From: JAXHTH01 sp034211115
GTDB taxonomy: Bacteria; Planctomycetota; Phycisphaerae; Phycisphaerales; SM1A02
Direction of reading: 5' to 3'
Assembly: GCA_034211115.1 (NCBI GenBank)
Contig: JAXHTH010000223.1
Coordinates: 1 to 9,301, forward strand
Length of the DNA: 9,301 bases
The notes beneath the pieces are model-generated. The model worked only from the letters and a program-made list of their open reading frames with translations, was not told where the DNA came from and did not search any database. Made by a program: the position numbers and the translations under genes. Of the stretch, positions 1-7,280 are shown piece by piece. The stretch's first letter is position 1. Each line of letters starts with the position of its first letter.

Positions 1-116
1 GGACACCGGAGGCGGTCGAGGACGAGACGCAGGCCGACGACGACGGGCCGGCCCCGGCGCCCGACGAGGCCGGGACCGAGCCGGCCGGCGACGTCGAGGA
101 CCCCGCCCAGCCATGA
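1..116 (+). CDS. C-terminal tail of a probable efflux adaptor (MacA/HlyD-like), 5' partial
   Basis: An open frame with codons from position 3 ends in TGA at 114-116, overlapping the next gene's ATG as ATGA. The 37 visible residues contain 13 Asp/Glu and no Lys or Arg, and are rich in Pro, Ala and Gly, so this is an acidic, probably disordered tail. No domain is visible. The adaptor identity is inferred only from position: in MacAB-type systems the gene immediately before the ATPase and permease is usually the periplasmic membrane-fusion protein, which bridges the inner-membrane transporter to the outer-membrane channel. The 4-nt overlap implies translational coupling with the ATPase. It could be another protein of the operon; the frame and stop are firm, the function is not. 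Confidence 0.5.
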   Translation, partial: TPEAVEDETQADDDGPAPAPDEAGTEPAGDVEDPAQP

Positions 117-922
117 TCATCCGCGCCCGACAGCTTCAGAAGATCTTCCGGGTGGGCGTGGAGCGCATTCATGCCCTGCGCGGGGTGGACCTGGAGATCG
201 AAGCCAACGAGTTCGTGGCCATCATGGGTTCCTCCGGCTCGGGCAAGAGCACCCTCATGAACCTCCTGGGCTGCCTGGACACGCCCACCGCGGGGCGCTA
301 CCTGCTGGCCAATCGCGAGGTGCGGCGGATGAGCGCGCGCGAACTCGCGCAGGCCCGCAACGAACAGATCGGCTTCGTGTTTCAGTCCTTCGAGTTGCTC
401 CCCCGGGCCAGCGCGCTGAAGAACGTCGAGCTTCCGCTCGTGTATGCCAAGGGAGGCTGGCGGGGTCGGCGGCGCAAGGCCCGCGAGGCGCTGGAGCGCG
501 TCGGGCTCGGCGGCCGCGTCTCGCATCGACCCAACCAGCTTTCCGGCGGGGAGAAGCAGCGCGTCGCCATCGCGCGGGCGCTGCTCAACGGCCCGGCCAT
601 CCTCCTTGCCGACGAGCCGACCGGGAACCTCGATTCGGCCACCACGCACGAGATCATGACCCTCTTCCGGCAGCTTCACGACGAGGGCCAGACGATCATC
701 ATCGTCACCCACGAGAACGACGTGGCCGGGGTGTGCCAGCGCATCATCCGCCTCACCGACGGCCGGGTCGAGTCCGACCTGCCGCGGGACGAGGACCCCG
801 TCTACCGCGCGCACATCCGCCAGCAGCTCGAGCTGGCGCAACTGCGCGAGGCGACGAACTCGCACGGCACCGACGATGAGCCCGCCTCCATCGAGCCGGT
901 CCCGGAGGGCGAGCAGTGCTGA
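113..922 (+). CDS. ABC transporter ATP-binding protein, MacB/LolD type
   Basis: This 269-residue nucleotide-binding subunit should power an FtsX-type permease from the cytoplasmic face of the inner membrane. All ABC motifs are present: Walker A GSSGSGKST at 39-47, Q-loop Gln91 in FVFQSFELLP, signature LSGGE at 143-147 followed by KQRVAIARAL, Walker B ILLADE at 163-168 with Glu168 catalytic, D-loop near 171-174, and H-loop His200 in IIIVTHE. The FVFQ(S)F-LLPR and ADEPTGNLD wording is typical of the MacB/LolD/FtsE group. About 45 residues after the core (225-269) form a charged C-terminal extension beyond the usual roughly 225-residue domain. The start is the ATG overlapping the upstream stop, with a GAGGA at 96-100 lying a little far (12 nt). 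The end overlaps the permease by 7 nt. The substrate cannot be read from the sequence. Confidence 0.95.
   Translation: MIIRARQLQKIFRVGVERIHALRGVDLEIEANEFVAIMGSSGSGKSTLMNLLGCLDTPTAGRYLLANREVRRMSARELAQARNEQIGFVFQSFELLPRASALKNVELPLVYAKGGWRGRRRKAREALERVGLGGRVSHRPNQLSGGEKQRVAIARALLNGPAILLADEPTGNLDSATTHEIMTLFRQLHDEGQTIIIVTHENDVAGVCQRIIRLTDGRVESDLPRDEDPVYRAHIRQQLELAQLREATNSHGTDDEPASIEPVPEGEQC
904..909 (+). promoter_or_regulatory. Shine-Dalgarno that fixes the GTG start of the permease
   Basis: GGAGGG lies 6 nt before the GTG at 916, inside the last codons of the ATPase gene. The good match and spacing support a GTG start overlapping the upstream stop by 7 nt and point to coupled translation of ATPase and permease. 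Confidence 0.7.
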
Positions 923-2166
923 ACCCGATCTTCTACTACCAGGCCGTCCTCCTCGCCCTGAGCCAGATCTGGGCGAACAAGACCCGGTCCATCCTCACCA
1001 CGCTCGCGATCATCATCGGCGTGGCCGCGGTCACCGCCGTCATCGCCGGTCTCACCGGCATGCAGACGAAGATCCTCACTGACTTCCAGACGTTCGGGGC
1101 GAACAAGATGTTCATCTTCCCCGATCGGCCGGACGATGCGCCGCGCAACCAGTATCCCTGGCCGGTGATCCGCCTCAAGGTCGAGGAACTGGAGGCGCTG
1201 AACGAGCCCGAGCACTGCCCGTCGGTGCGGCGCCTCACGCCGATCACCGAAGTCGGAGCGGTGATCCAGTACGGCGACGAGATGCGCGAAGGCGTCCAGG
1301 TGATGGGGATCTGGCCCACCTGGCACGACATCGAACGCCGGCAGGTCCTGATGGGCCGCCCCTTCACCCCCGGCGACGAGGAGAACGCCCACCAGGTCTG
1401 CCTCGTGAACGAGGCGGCCATCGCCGAGCTCGATTTGCCCATCGACCCCACCGGGAGCACGATCCTCGTGGACGGCCGGCGGTTCCTCATCGTCGGCGTG
1501 GTCGAGACGCTTCAGGCCACCATCTTCGGCATGGGCGAAACCGCCGCCGAGCTGTTCATCCCCTTCTCCACCTCCGTCAAGCTTCAGAGCCCGTACTTCT
1601 TCTTCTTCATCACCTGCCAGGTCAATTCGCCGGAGGTGGCGGAGGAGGCCAAGGCCGAGGCCAGCTTCGTCCTTCGCAACCTGCGACAGCTCGAGCCGGA
1701 CGATCCGGACACCTTCGAGATCGCGGTCATCGACCAGTTCATCGAGCAGTTCAAGAACATCGCCACGGTGATCACCGCCATCGCCAGCGGGATCGTGGGC
1801 ATTGCGCTGCTCGTCGGCGGCATCGGGATCATGAACATCATGCTCGTCTCGGTGTCCGAGCGCACGCGGGAGATCGGCCTGCGGAAGGCGGTGGGCGCCA
1901 CGCCGGGGGCGATCCTGATGCAGTTCCTGCTGGAGGCGATCACGCTCTGCCTGCTGGGCGGGTTCCTGGGGGTCGCGGCCGGCGAGGGGCTGGCCTTCGC
2001 CGCCCGCCATCTGCTGGCCGACTATGAACTGGATCAGGCCGCGGTGCCGATGTGGGCCATCATCATGGCCTTCGGGTTCAGCGCCGCGGTCGGTGTGATC
2101 TTCGGCATGTTCCCCGCCATCAAGGCCTCGCGACTCGATCCGATCGAAGCACTCAGGCACGAATAG
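916..2166 (+). CDS. ABC transporter permease, MacB/FtsX family
   Basis: This 416-residue inner-membrane subunit pairs with the ATPase encoded just upstream. The layout is that of the MacB permease half: a first transmembrane helix at about 25-46 (ILTTLAIIIGVAAVTAVIAG), a large periplasmic MacB_PCD-type domain at about 47-280, and an FtsX domain at about 283-412 with three predicted helices (about 283-312, 333-362 and 380-402). Diagnostic wording includes GGIGIMNIMLVSVSERTREIG at 301-321, the following RKAVGA, and the terminal FPAIKASRLDPIEALRHE. In MacB-type mechanotransmission the periplasmic domain couples ATP binding to an adaptor and TolC. In E. coli MacB the ATPase and permease are fused; here they are separate genes, a common arrangement. 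The start is GTG with a strong Shine-Dalgarno. The gene ends 2 nt before the TolC-like gene. Confidence 0.95.
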   Translation: MLNPIFYYQAVLLALSQIWANKTRSILTTLAIIIGVAAVTAVIAGLTGMQTKILTDFQTFGANKMFIFPDRPDDAPRNQYPWPVIRLKVEELEALNEPEHCPSVRRLTPITEVGAVIQYGDEMREGVQVMGIWPTWHDIERRQVLMGRPFTPGDEENAHQVCLVNEAAIAELDLPIDPTGSTILVDGRRFLIVGVVETLQATIFGMGETAAELFIPFSTSVKLQSPYFFFFITCQVNSPEVAEEAKAEASFVLRNLRQLEPDDPDTFEIAVIDQFIEQFKNIATVITAIASGIVGIALLVGGIGIMNIMLVSVSERTREIGLRKAVGATPGAILMQFLLEAITLCLLGGFLGVAAGEGLAFAARHLLADYELDQAAVPMWAIIMAFGFSAAVGVIFGMFPAIKASRLDPIEALRHE

Positions 2167-2168
2167 CG

Positions 2169-3854
2169 ATGATGCATCAAGCGACTGTGGAACCGAAGCG
2201 ATCCCTCCCCCGCGGCCGGCTCGCCGTGGTCGGCGCGCTCCTCGCGCTCGCCGGCTGCGTCGCCCCCTTCAAGAAAGACGACTACCTCGCCTACCGGCCT
2301 CCGCCCGGGCAGCTCGCGGAGATCGACACCGTGAAGCTGGAGGAACAGTCGCTGACCGACCCCGTCTCGGTCGAGGAGGCGACGGCCGGGGAGGCCATCG
2401 AGACGGCCCGGCAGCCACCCGCGCCGCCGGAGACGATGGACCTCACCCTCGAACAGGTGCGGGCCGCCGTCCTCGGCAACAACCTCGATCTTCAGGTCGA
2501 GCTCGTCAACCCGACGATCACGCAGACCTCGGTGGACGAGGAGGAGGCGAAGTTCGAGGCGGCGTTCAGCGGATCCGCGTTCCACAGCCGCACCGACAGC
2601 CCCACCGCGCTGGGAACGGAGGGCACGATGAGCGAGTTCTCCAGCGTCGATCTGGGGGTGGACATCCCCCTGCGGTCCGGCGGCTCGGCCCGTGTGAGCT
2701 TCCCCGCCACGAAGACCAAGACCAACAACCCCTTCGCCCTCCTCGACCCCTCCTATACCACCGATTTCCGCTTCTCGCTCAGTCATCCGCTGCTGCGCGG
2801 GGCCGGCCAGCGGGTCAACACCCACTCGATCCGCGTGGCCAGGCACCAGCATCAGATCACCACCGCGCGGACGAAGCTGGAGGCGATCCGCATCCTCGCC
2901 AACGCGGATCGCGCCTACTGGTCGCTCTACGCCGCCCAGCGCGCGCTGGAGGTGCGTCAGCAGGAATACGAGCTGGCGGTGCGTCAGATGGAGCGTGCCC
3001 GGCGGCAGTACGACGCCGGGGCGGTCGCCGAGATCGAGATCGTCCGCGCCGAGGCGGGTGTGGCGGATCGCCTGGAGGCCATCATCATCGCCCAGACCAC
3101 CATCCGCCGACGACAGCGCGATCTCAAGCGCCTCATGAATCGCGACGATCTGCCCATGAACTCGCCGACCGAGATCGCCCTGACCAGCGAGCCGGACCCA
3201 ATGGGACTCGAGCTCGATCCCGTCGCCCTCAGCGACTACGCGCTGGCCAATCGGATGGAGATGCTCGAGCTGGAGATCCAGCTCGCGATCGACGCGAGCA
3301 CGGTCGATTTTCAGCGCAACGCGAAGCTCCCGCTCGTGACGCTCGATTACAACTACACCATCAACGGGCTGGGTCCCAGCGCGCGGGACGCCTTCGACCA
3401 GTTGCCCGACAAGTCGTTCGAGGACTGGTCGCTGGGCGTGTCGGCGGAGATCCCGCTGGGCAACGAGGCGGCCGAGGCGGGCTACCACCGCGCGATCCTC
3501 CAGCGCGTCCAGCGCCTCGCCACGAAGGAGCAGCGCATCGCCGCGATCCGCCAGGAAGTCCATGACGCCGTGGACCAGCTTCAGCAGAACTGGCAGCGGA
3601 TCCTCGCCGCCCGCCAGGCCGCCCTGCTCGCGGGGCGGACCTACGAGGCCGAGCAGCGGCAGTTCGACGTCGGGGCGAGCACGAGCACCGACGTCCTCGA
3701 CGCCGCCGCCCGTCTCAGCGATGCGCAGTTGCGCGAGATCCAGGCCCTCACCGATTACGAGATCGCCCAGGTCGACATCGCCTTCGCCACCGGAACGCTG
3801 CTCGGCTACGGCCGCATCCGCTGGGAGCCGATCGGCCTGTCGGACGTGCGTTAG
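2169..3854 (+). CDS. TolC-like outer-membrane efflux lipoprotein (OEP family)
   Basis: This 561-residue protein is probably the outer-membrane exit duct of the pump. The N-terminus has a basic stretch (KRSLPRGR, 10-17), a hydrophobic core and the lipobox LAGC with Cys30 as the lipidated residue. An acidic, Pro-rich linker follows (about 31-90). Two outer-membrane-efflux repeats come next, at roughly 91-315 and 335-550: the first opens with MDLTLEQVRAAVLGNNLDLQ, the second carries the heptad-like helices around VHDAVDQLQQNWQRI. The helices are rich in Ala, Gln, Arg and Glu, as expected for the periplasmic barrel. ATG at 2169 (or the adjacent ATG at 2172) is chosen because it places a complete lipoprotein signal at the N-terminus; the frame is open upstream but reads through the permease gene. 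The Shine-Dalgarno is weak (AGG at 2156-2158), consistent with coupling across the 2-nt gap. The length exceeds E. coli TolC mainly because of the linker. Confidence 0.9.
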   Translation: MMHQATVEPKRSLPRGRLAVVGALLALAGCVAPFKKDDYLAYRPPPGQLAEIDTVKLEEQSLTDPVSVEEATAGEAIETARQPPAPPETMDLTLEQVRAAVLGNNLDLQVELVNPTITQTSVDEEEAKFEAAFSGSAFHSRTDSPTALGTEGTMSEFSSVDLGVDIPLRSGGSARVSFPATKTKTNNPFALLDPSYTTDFRFSLSHPLLRGAGQRVNTHSIRVARHQHQITTARTKLEAIRILANADRAYWSLYAAQRALEVRQQEYELAVRQMERARRQYDAGAVAEIEIVRAEAGVADRLEAIIIAQTTIRRRQRDLKRLMNRDDLPMNSPTEIALTSEPDPMGLELDPVALSDYALANRMEMLELEIQLAIDASTVDFQRNAKLPLVTLDYNYTINGLGPSARDAFDQLPDKSFEDWSLGVSAEIPLGNEAAEAGYHRAILQRVQRLATKEQRIAAIRQEVHDAVDQLQQNWQRILAARQAALLAGRTYEAEQRQFDVGASTSTDVLDAAARLSDAQLREIQALTDYEIAQVDIAFATGTLLGYGRIRWEPIGLSDVR

Positions 3855-3871
3855 CCGGCGCTCCGCGGGAA

Positions 3872-3894
3872 AAACGCACTTCGGCATCGCGTTT
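3872..3894 (+). terminator. Possible terminator hairpin after the efflux operon
   Basis: AAACGC at 3872-3877 pairs with GCGTTT at 3889-3894 around an 11-nt loop, 17 nt after the TolC-like stop. The stem is short and no clear T-run follows, so this is only a weak candidate for ending the operon transcript. Confidence 0.25.
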
Positions 3895-3930
3895 ACGAGG
3901 CGCCCCCGGGGTTCATCCCGCGCCGTGGTC

Positions 3931-3942
3931 CGTGCTATCCTT
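3931..3942 (+). promoter_or_regulatory. Extended -10 promoter of the thioredoxin-like gene
   Basis: CGTGCTATCCTT contains TGC followed by the hexamer TATCCT (3936-3941), an extended -10 arrangement that does not need a strong -35; none is visible. Transcription would start near 3948, giving a leader of about 30 nt with a good ribosome site. The same 12 bases occur before sucC at 5474-5485. Confidence 0.55.
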
Positions 3943-3965
3943 GTCATTCGAGTCGGACCACGCAG

Positions 3966-3971
3966 AAGGAG
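3966..3971 (+). promoter_or_regulatory. Shine-Dalgarno deciding among three tandem ATG codons
   Basis: AAGGAG ends 1, 4 and 7 nt before the in-frame ATGs at 3973, 3976 and 3979. The 7-nt spacing favours 3979 as the main start. Confidence 0.6.
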
Positions 3972-3978
3972 AATGATG

Positions 3979-4560
<582 letters not shown>

Positions 4561-4580
4561 GCGCGCATCCCGCGCCTCCC

Positions 4581-4685
4581 CACGCCGGGCCGAAGCGCAG
4601 CGCAGGCCCGGGCTGCGTTGAAGCTCATCGCGCGCATTTGGTTTGCGGGGCAACCCGGGGCTTCGCTGCGCTGCGCCCCGGCGTG
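4581..4685. repeat. Pair of inverted GC-rich hairpin repeats between convergent genes
   Basis: Two 35-nt copies, at 4581-4615 and 4651-4685, lie in opposite orientation and match at 30 of 35 positions. Each copy is itself a hairpin: CCGGGCC/GGCCCGG (4585-4591 with 4605-4611) and CCGGGGC/GCCCCGG (4655-4661 with 4675-4681), each with a 13-nt loop rich in GCGCAGCG or its complement. Two of the differences swap a C-G for a G-C pair in the stem, which preserves pairing. The unit fills the 156-bp gap between the stops of the thioredoxin-like gene and yjbQ, so it may end transcripts from both sides, though no T-runs follow. The form resembles REP/BIME-like elements; the family is not identified. Confidence 0.75.
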
Positions 4686-4716
4686 ATGGAGCGCTGCGTG
4701 CCGGCGCGGGTGGTTC

Positions 4717-5124
4717 TCAGGATGTGACGTGCACGATCACCCTTCGGCTGTGGGCGGCGCGGCGGTGCTCCCAGAGATAGATCCCCTGCCAGGTTCCCAG
4801 CGCGAGGCGACCCTCCACGATGGGGACCGACAGCGTCGTCGACGTCAACGCGGCCTTGATGTGTGAAGGCATATCGTCCGGGCCCTCGCTCGTGTGCGTG
4901 TACTGCGGATCGTTCTCGCGCACGAGACGGTTGAGCCATTGCTCCAGGTCGAAGCGGGCCGACGGATCGGCGTTCTCCTGGATCGTGAGGCTCGCGGAGG
5001 TGTGCTGCACGAAGACGGTGCACAGTCCGTCGGCGACGCCGGACGCGGCGACCGCCGCCTCGACCTGATCGGTGAACTCGTGCAGCCCCTGTCCCGGGGT
5101 GCGGATCGTGAGTTGTCGGTTCAT
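4717..5124 (-). CDS. yjbQ: YjbQ/UPF0047 family protein (secondary thiamine-phosphate synthase annotation)
   Basis: This 135-residue cytoplasmic protein matches the UPF0047 fold family in length (about 130-140) and motifs. HTSASLTIQENADP (41-54) and the aspartate of the following ARFDLEQWLNRL come first. They are followed by EGPDDMPSHIKAAL (80-93) with His88, then PIVEGRLALGTWQGIYLWEH (101-120), and a final basic RRVIVHV. These His, Asp and Glu residues form the conserved pocket of the family. E. coli YjbQ can weakly supply thiamine-phosphate synthase activity, hence the usual annotation, but the physiological role is unsettled. The ATG at 5124 is preferred because GGAAG lies 7 nt upstream and a TATGAT box lies at the right distance; an in-frame ATG at 5148 would overlap that box. 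It is transcribed alone, divergently from sucC. Confidence 0.92.
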   Translation of the reverse strand: MNRQLTIRTPGQGLHEFTDQVEAAVAASGVADGLCTVFVQHTSASLTIQENADPSARFDLEQWLNRLVRENDPQYTHTSEGPDDMPSHIKAALTSTTLSVPIVEGRLALGTWQGIYLWEHRRAAHSRRVIVHVTS

Positions 5125-5143
5125 GGCGTGACTTCCGTTGACG

Positions 5144-5149
5144 ATCATA
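5144..5149 (-). promoter_or_regulatory. -10 element of yjbQ
   Basis: Read on the minus strand this is TATGAT, one base from the sigma-70-type consensus TATAAT. Transcription would begin near 5137, leaving a leader of about 13 nt that just contains the GGAAG ribosome site. No -35 match is visible 17 nt upstream. Confidence 0.5.
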
Positions 5150-5245
5150 CCGGGGGCGCCGGGGAGCCACGTGCCGCGGGTCGTGGTCGTGACCATTGTC
5201 GCGAGGCGGCGTTGGGTTGTGCCCGGGCATTCGGGGGACGGCGGT

Positions 5246-5400
5246 GCCCCCGGGAGAGCCGGGGGCTGAAGGCCGCCGCAGCGATTGCCGTTCGCGGGGC
5301 CCTCAGCGCCGGGGCTCTGCCCGGGGACAACCCCGGATCGCCCGCCGCGCCGGCCGGCGGCGCCATCCGCCCGGGCTCCGCCTGGGGACGATCCCCGGGG
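5246..5400. repeat. Cluster of GC-rich hairpins with a repeated unit
   Basis: Three hairpins can be read. GCCCCCGG/CCGGGGGC at 5246-5253 and 5259-5266 has a 5-nt loop. CCGGGG/CCCCGG at 5321-5326 and 5331-5336 has an ACAA loop. GGGGA/TCCCC at 5384-5388 and 5392-5396 has a CGA loop. The last two sit in related units (5314-5336 and 5375-5398) sharing GCTC-GCC-GGGGAC and a terminal CCCCGG, with three substitutions and one 1-nt gap. They may be degenerate copies of a dispersed palindromic element. Their distance from both genes argues against simple terminators. Confidence 0.5.
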
Positions 5401-5473
5401 AGGCGACACCGCCGTCGGTGCCGGGAACGCCCGACGCGGAGCGTCGCGCCGCCGCATGCCCCCGCCCCGCCCG

Positions 5474-5485
5474 CGTGCTATCCTT
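5474..5485 (+). promoter_or_regulatory. Extended -10 promoter of sucC
   Basis: CGTGCTATCCTT is identical to the 12-mer before the thioredoxin-like gene, with TGC plus the hexamer TATCCT at 5479-5484. Transcription would start near 5491, giving a leader of about 42 nt. AGGAAG at 5517-5522, 10 nt before the ATG, is the likely ribosome site. Confidence 0.55.
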
Positions 5486-5532
5486 CCCGATTCCCGAGCA
5501 ATCCCGGTGCGTGTGAAGGAAGACCAATCACG

Positions 5533-6729
5533 ATGAAGGTTCACGAATACCAGGCCCGGCAGCTTCTTGCGGACGCCGGCGTGCCCGTGCCCCCCGGTCG
5601 GATGGTGCAATCGGTGGATGATGCGGTCGCCGCCGCGACGGATCTGTTCGACGGCGGAGCGAAGCTGGCGGTGATCAAGGCCCAGGTCCACGCCGGCGGG
5701 CGGGGCAAGGCCGGCTTCGTCAGGCTCATCCAGTCCGTCGACGAGGCCCGCGAGGCCGCGGAGTTCATGCTCACCAACCGCATGGTCTCCCCCCAGACCG
5801 GGCCGGAGGGGCTGGATGTGAAGCGCCTCCTCGTGGCCGAGGCGGTGGACATCGATCACGAGTATTACCTGGCCATCACCGTCGATCGCGCCCGCAACAC
5901 GAGCACGCTCATCGCCTCCGCCGAGGGCGGCGTGGAGATCGAGACGGTCGCGGCGGAGAAGCCGGAGGCGATCCACAAGGTCGCCATGCACCCCATCCGC
6001 GGGCTGGAGTCCTACCAGGCCCGCGGGCTGGCGTTCCAGCTCGGCTTCAAGGGCAAGCAGGTGAGCCAGGCGGTCACCGTCATGCTGCGACTCGCCCGAC
6101 TGTTTCTCGACACCGATGCTTCGCTGGCGGAGATCAACCCGCTCGTCCTCACGCCGCCGACGGAGGCCTATCCGGACGGGCAGGTGCTGGCGATCGATGC
6201 GAAGTTCAACTTCGATGACAACGCCCTGTTCCGGCGCAAGAAGATCGCGTCGATGTTCGACCCGGCCGAGGAGAACCCGGCCGAGCTGCGGGCCAGAGAG
6301 CACGGGCTGAGCTACGTGGCCCTCGATGGCAGCATCGGCTGCCTCGTCAACGGGGCGGGCCTGGCCATGTCGACCATGGACATCATCAAGCTGCACGGCG
6401 GGGAGCCGGCCAACTTCCTTGATGTCGGCGGCAGCGCGACCGAGGAGGCCGTCACCGAAGCCTTCCGTATCATCCTCTCCGATGAGCAGGTCCGGGGCGT
6501 GCTCGTGAACATCTTCGGCGGGATCGTGCAGTGCGACAATATCGCCCGGGCGATCATCAACGCCGCCAAGGAGGTCGGCTTCAAGGTCCCGCTCGTCGTG
6601 CGCCTGGAGGGCACGAACGTCGCCGAGGCGAGGCGGCTGCTGGAGGAGGCGAAGTCCGACATCCCGACCATGGTCACCGCCGACGATTTCACCGACGCGG
6701 CGAAGAAGGTCTGCACGGCGGTCGCGTGA
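5533..6729 (+). CDS. sucC: Succinyl-CoA synthetase, beta subunit (ADP-forming)
   Basis: This 398-residue subunit belongs to the TCA-cycle enzyme that interconverts succinyl-CoA and succinate with formation of ATP (or GTP). It starts MKVHEYQARQLLADAGVPVP like SucC proteins (E. coli 388 residues). The ATP-grasp half contains KAQVHAGGRGKAGF (49-62) and the metal-binding EINPL with Glu200 and Asn202. The C-terminal ligase half carries NGAGLAMSTMDIIKLHGG (Asn273 onward), the EPANFLDVGG segment that helps hold the phosphohistidine loop of the alpha subunit, and VNIFGGIVQCD. The ATG at 5533 is fixed by the family N-terminus and the upstream AGGAAG; the frame is open further upstream but only as low-complexity sequence. 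sucD, normally the next gene, is absent; the downstream neighbour is convergent. The partner must be encoded elsewhere. Confidence 0.97.
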   Translation: MKVHEYQARQLLADAGVPVPPGRMVQSVDDAVAAATDLFDGGAKLAVIKAQVHAGGRGKAGFVRLIQSVDEAREAAEFMLTNRMVSPQTGPEGLDVKRLLVAEAVDIDHEYYLAITVDRARNTSTLIASAEGGVEIETVAAEKPEAIHKVAMHPIRGLESYQARGLAFQLGFKGKQVSQAVTVMLRLARLFLDTDASLAEINPLVLTPPTEAYPDGQVLAIDAKFNFDDNALFRRKKIASMFDPAEENPAELRAREHGLSYVALDGSIGCLVNGAGLAMSTMDIIKLHGGEPANFLDVGGSATEEAVTEAFRIILSDEQVRGVLVNIFGGIVQCDNIARAIINAAKEVGFKVPLVVRLEGTNVAEARRLLEEAKSDIPTMVTADDFTDAAKKVCTAVA

Positions 6730-6749
6730 ATCCGGGCCGACGTGCCGCC

Positions 6750-7274
6750 TCACCCCGGCGGGACGGGATCGCCGTCAACTTCTTCCCCGGTGCCGGCCTG
6801 GCGCCAATGAACGGCGAACGGGAGCGGTGGGTACCGTTCAAGCTCATCGCACGTGAACGGGCGCCCGCATTCGGGGCAACGGTCCTCCAGACCGCGCAGG
6901 TCGTATGCACATCCGGGGCACTGGCCGGGGCGGGGCGCGGTTCTGCTGTAGACCCACATCCACGGCACGCCGACCAGCAAGATGAACAGCACGGGCCAGA
7001 GGAGGCTGCTCAGAAGCAGGGCGACGCCGTACAACGCCCGCCGGCCCGGCGACTCCCAGCGCGGAAACCACAGACGCGTCCACAGCCGGTCGAACAGGCT
7101 GATGGTGAAGGGGATGTTGACGAACGGGATATACGGCGTGAACTGCCCGACGGCCGTCCCGCACCGATGGCAGTAGTGCTGGAGCGGATCGACGGGCGTC
7201 AGGCAACCGGGACAGAGGGGTGTACCGTCCGATTCCGGATCGGGCGTCAGCGGCGATCGGCGCCCCGTCTTCAT
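6750..7274 (-). CDS. Double zinc-ribbon membrane protein, function unknown
   Basis: I recognise the architecture but not a named function. The 174 residues hold an N-terminal zinc ribbon (Cys21-x2-Cys24 and Cys35-x2-Cys38, in CPGC and CHRC), then an aromatic stretch TPYIPFVNIPF (46-56). A hydrophobic segment at about 81-109 is long enough for one helix or a tight hairpin. A second ribbon (Cys119-x2-Cys122 and Cys133-x2-Cys136) reads CPGCAYDLRGLEDRCPECG. The tail is acidic. The YDLRGL-CPECG ribbon is, from memory, very common in planctomycete hypothetical and membrane proteins. Four CxxC pairs predict two structural Zn sites, probably both cytoplasmic if there is a hairpin and on opposite sides if there is one helix. 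The gene has no Shine-Dalgarno and is likely leaderless. It ends 20 bp from the convergent sucC stop. Confidence 0.85.
   Translation of the reverse strand: MKTGRRSPLTPDPESDGTPLCPGCLTPVDPLQHYCHRCGTAVGQFTPYIPFVNIPFTISLFDRLWTRLWFPRWESPGRRALYGVALLLSSLLWPVLFILLVGVPWMWVYSRTAPRPGQCPGCAYDLRGLEDRCPECGRPFTCDELERYPPLPFAVHWRQAGTGEEVDGDPVPPG
6756..6784 (+). terminator. Weak terminator candidate for sucC inside the convergent gene
   Basis: CGGCG (6756-6760) pairs with CGCCG (6770-6774) around a 9-nt loop, followed by TCAACTTCTT. It lies within the 3' end of the zinc-ribbon gene, because the stops are only 20 bp apart. The stem is short and the tail only half T. Confidence 0.2.
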
Positions 7275-7280
7275 GACGCC

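Larger units (their letters stand above)
5125..5532. other. Divergent intergenic region yjbQ-sucC, no gene
   Basis: These 408 bp hold the yjbQ promoter at one end, the sucC promoter at the other, and a run of GC-rich hairpins in between (listed separately). Open frames cross it in both directions, but they have no start with a ribosome site and their translations are low-complexity Arg/Ala/Pro/Gly, as expected of GC-rich non-coding DNA. I see no RNA gene. Confidence 0.7.

Noticed and set aside
802..2160. Long minus-strand open frame of 452 codons opposite the ABC permease
   Set aside because: The plus strand carries an unmistakable MacB/FtsX permease. The minus translation is rich in Asp, Glu, Arg, Gly and His with no domain, typical of the antisense frame of GC-rich genes.
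4894..5532. In-frame upstream extension of sucC
   Set aside because: The SucC N-terminus begins MKVHEYQ at 5533 with a promoter and ribosome site. The extension crosses hairpins and the antisense strand of yjbQ.
4717..6753. Minus-strand frame extending yjbQ through sucC to 678 codons
   Set aside because: The yjbQ family protein is complete in 135 residues from 5124 with a ribosome site and -10 box. The rest is antisense to sucC.
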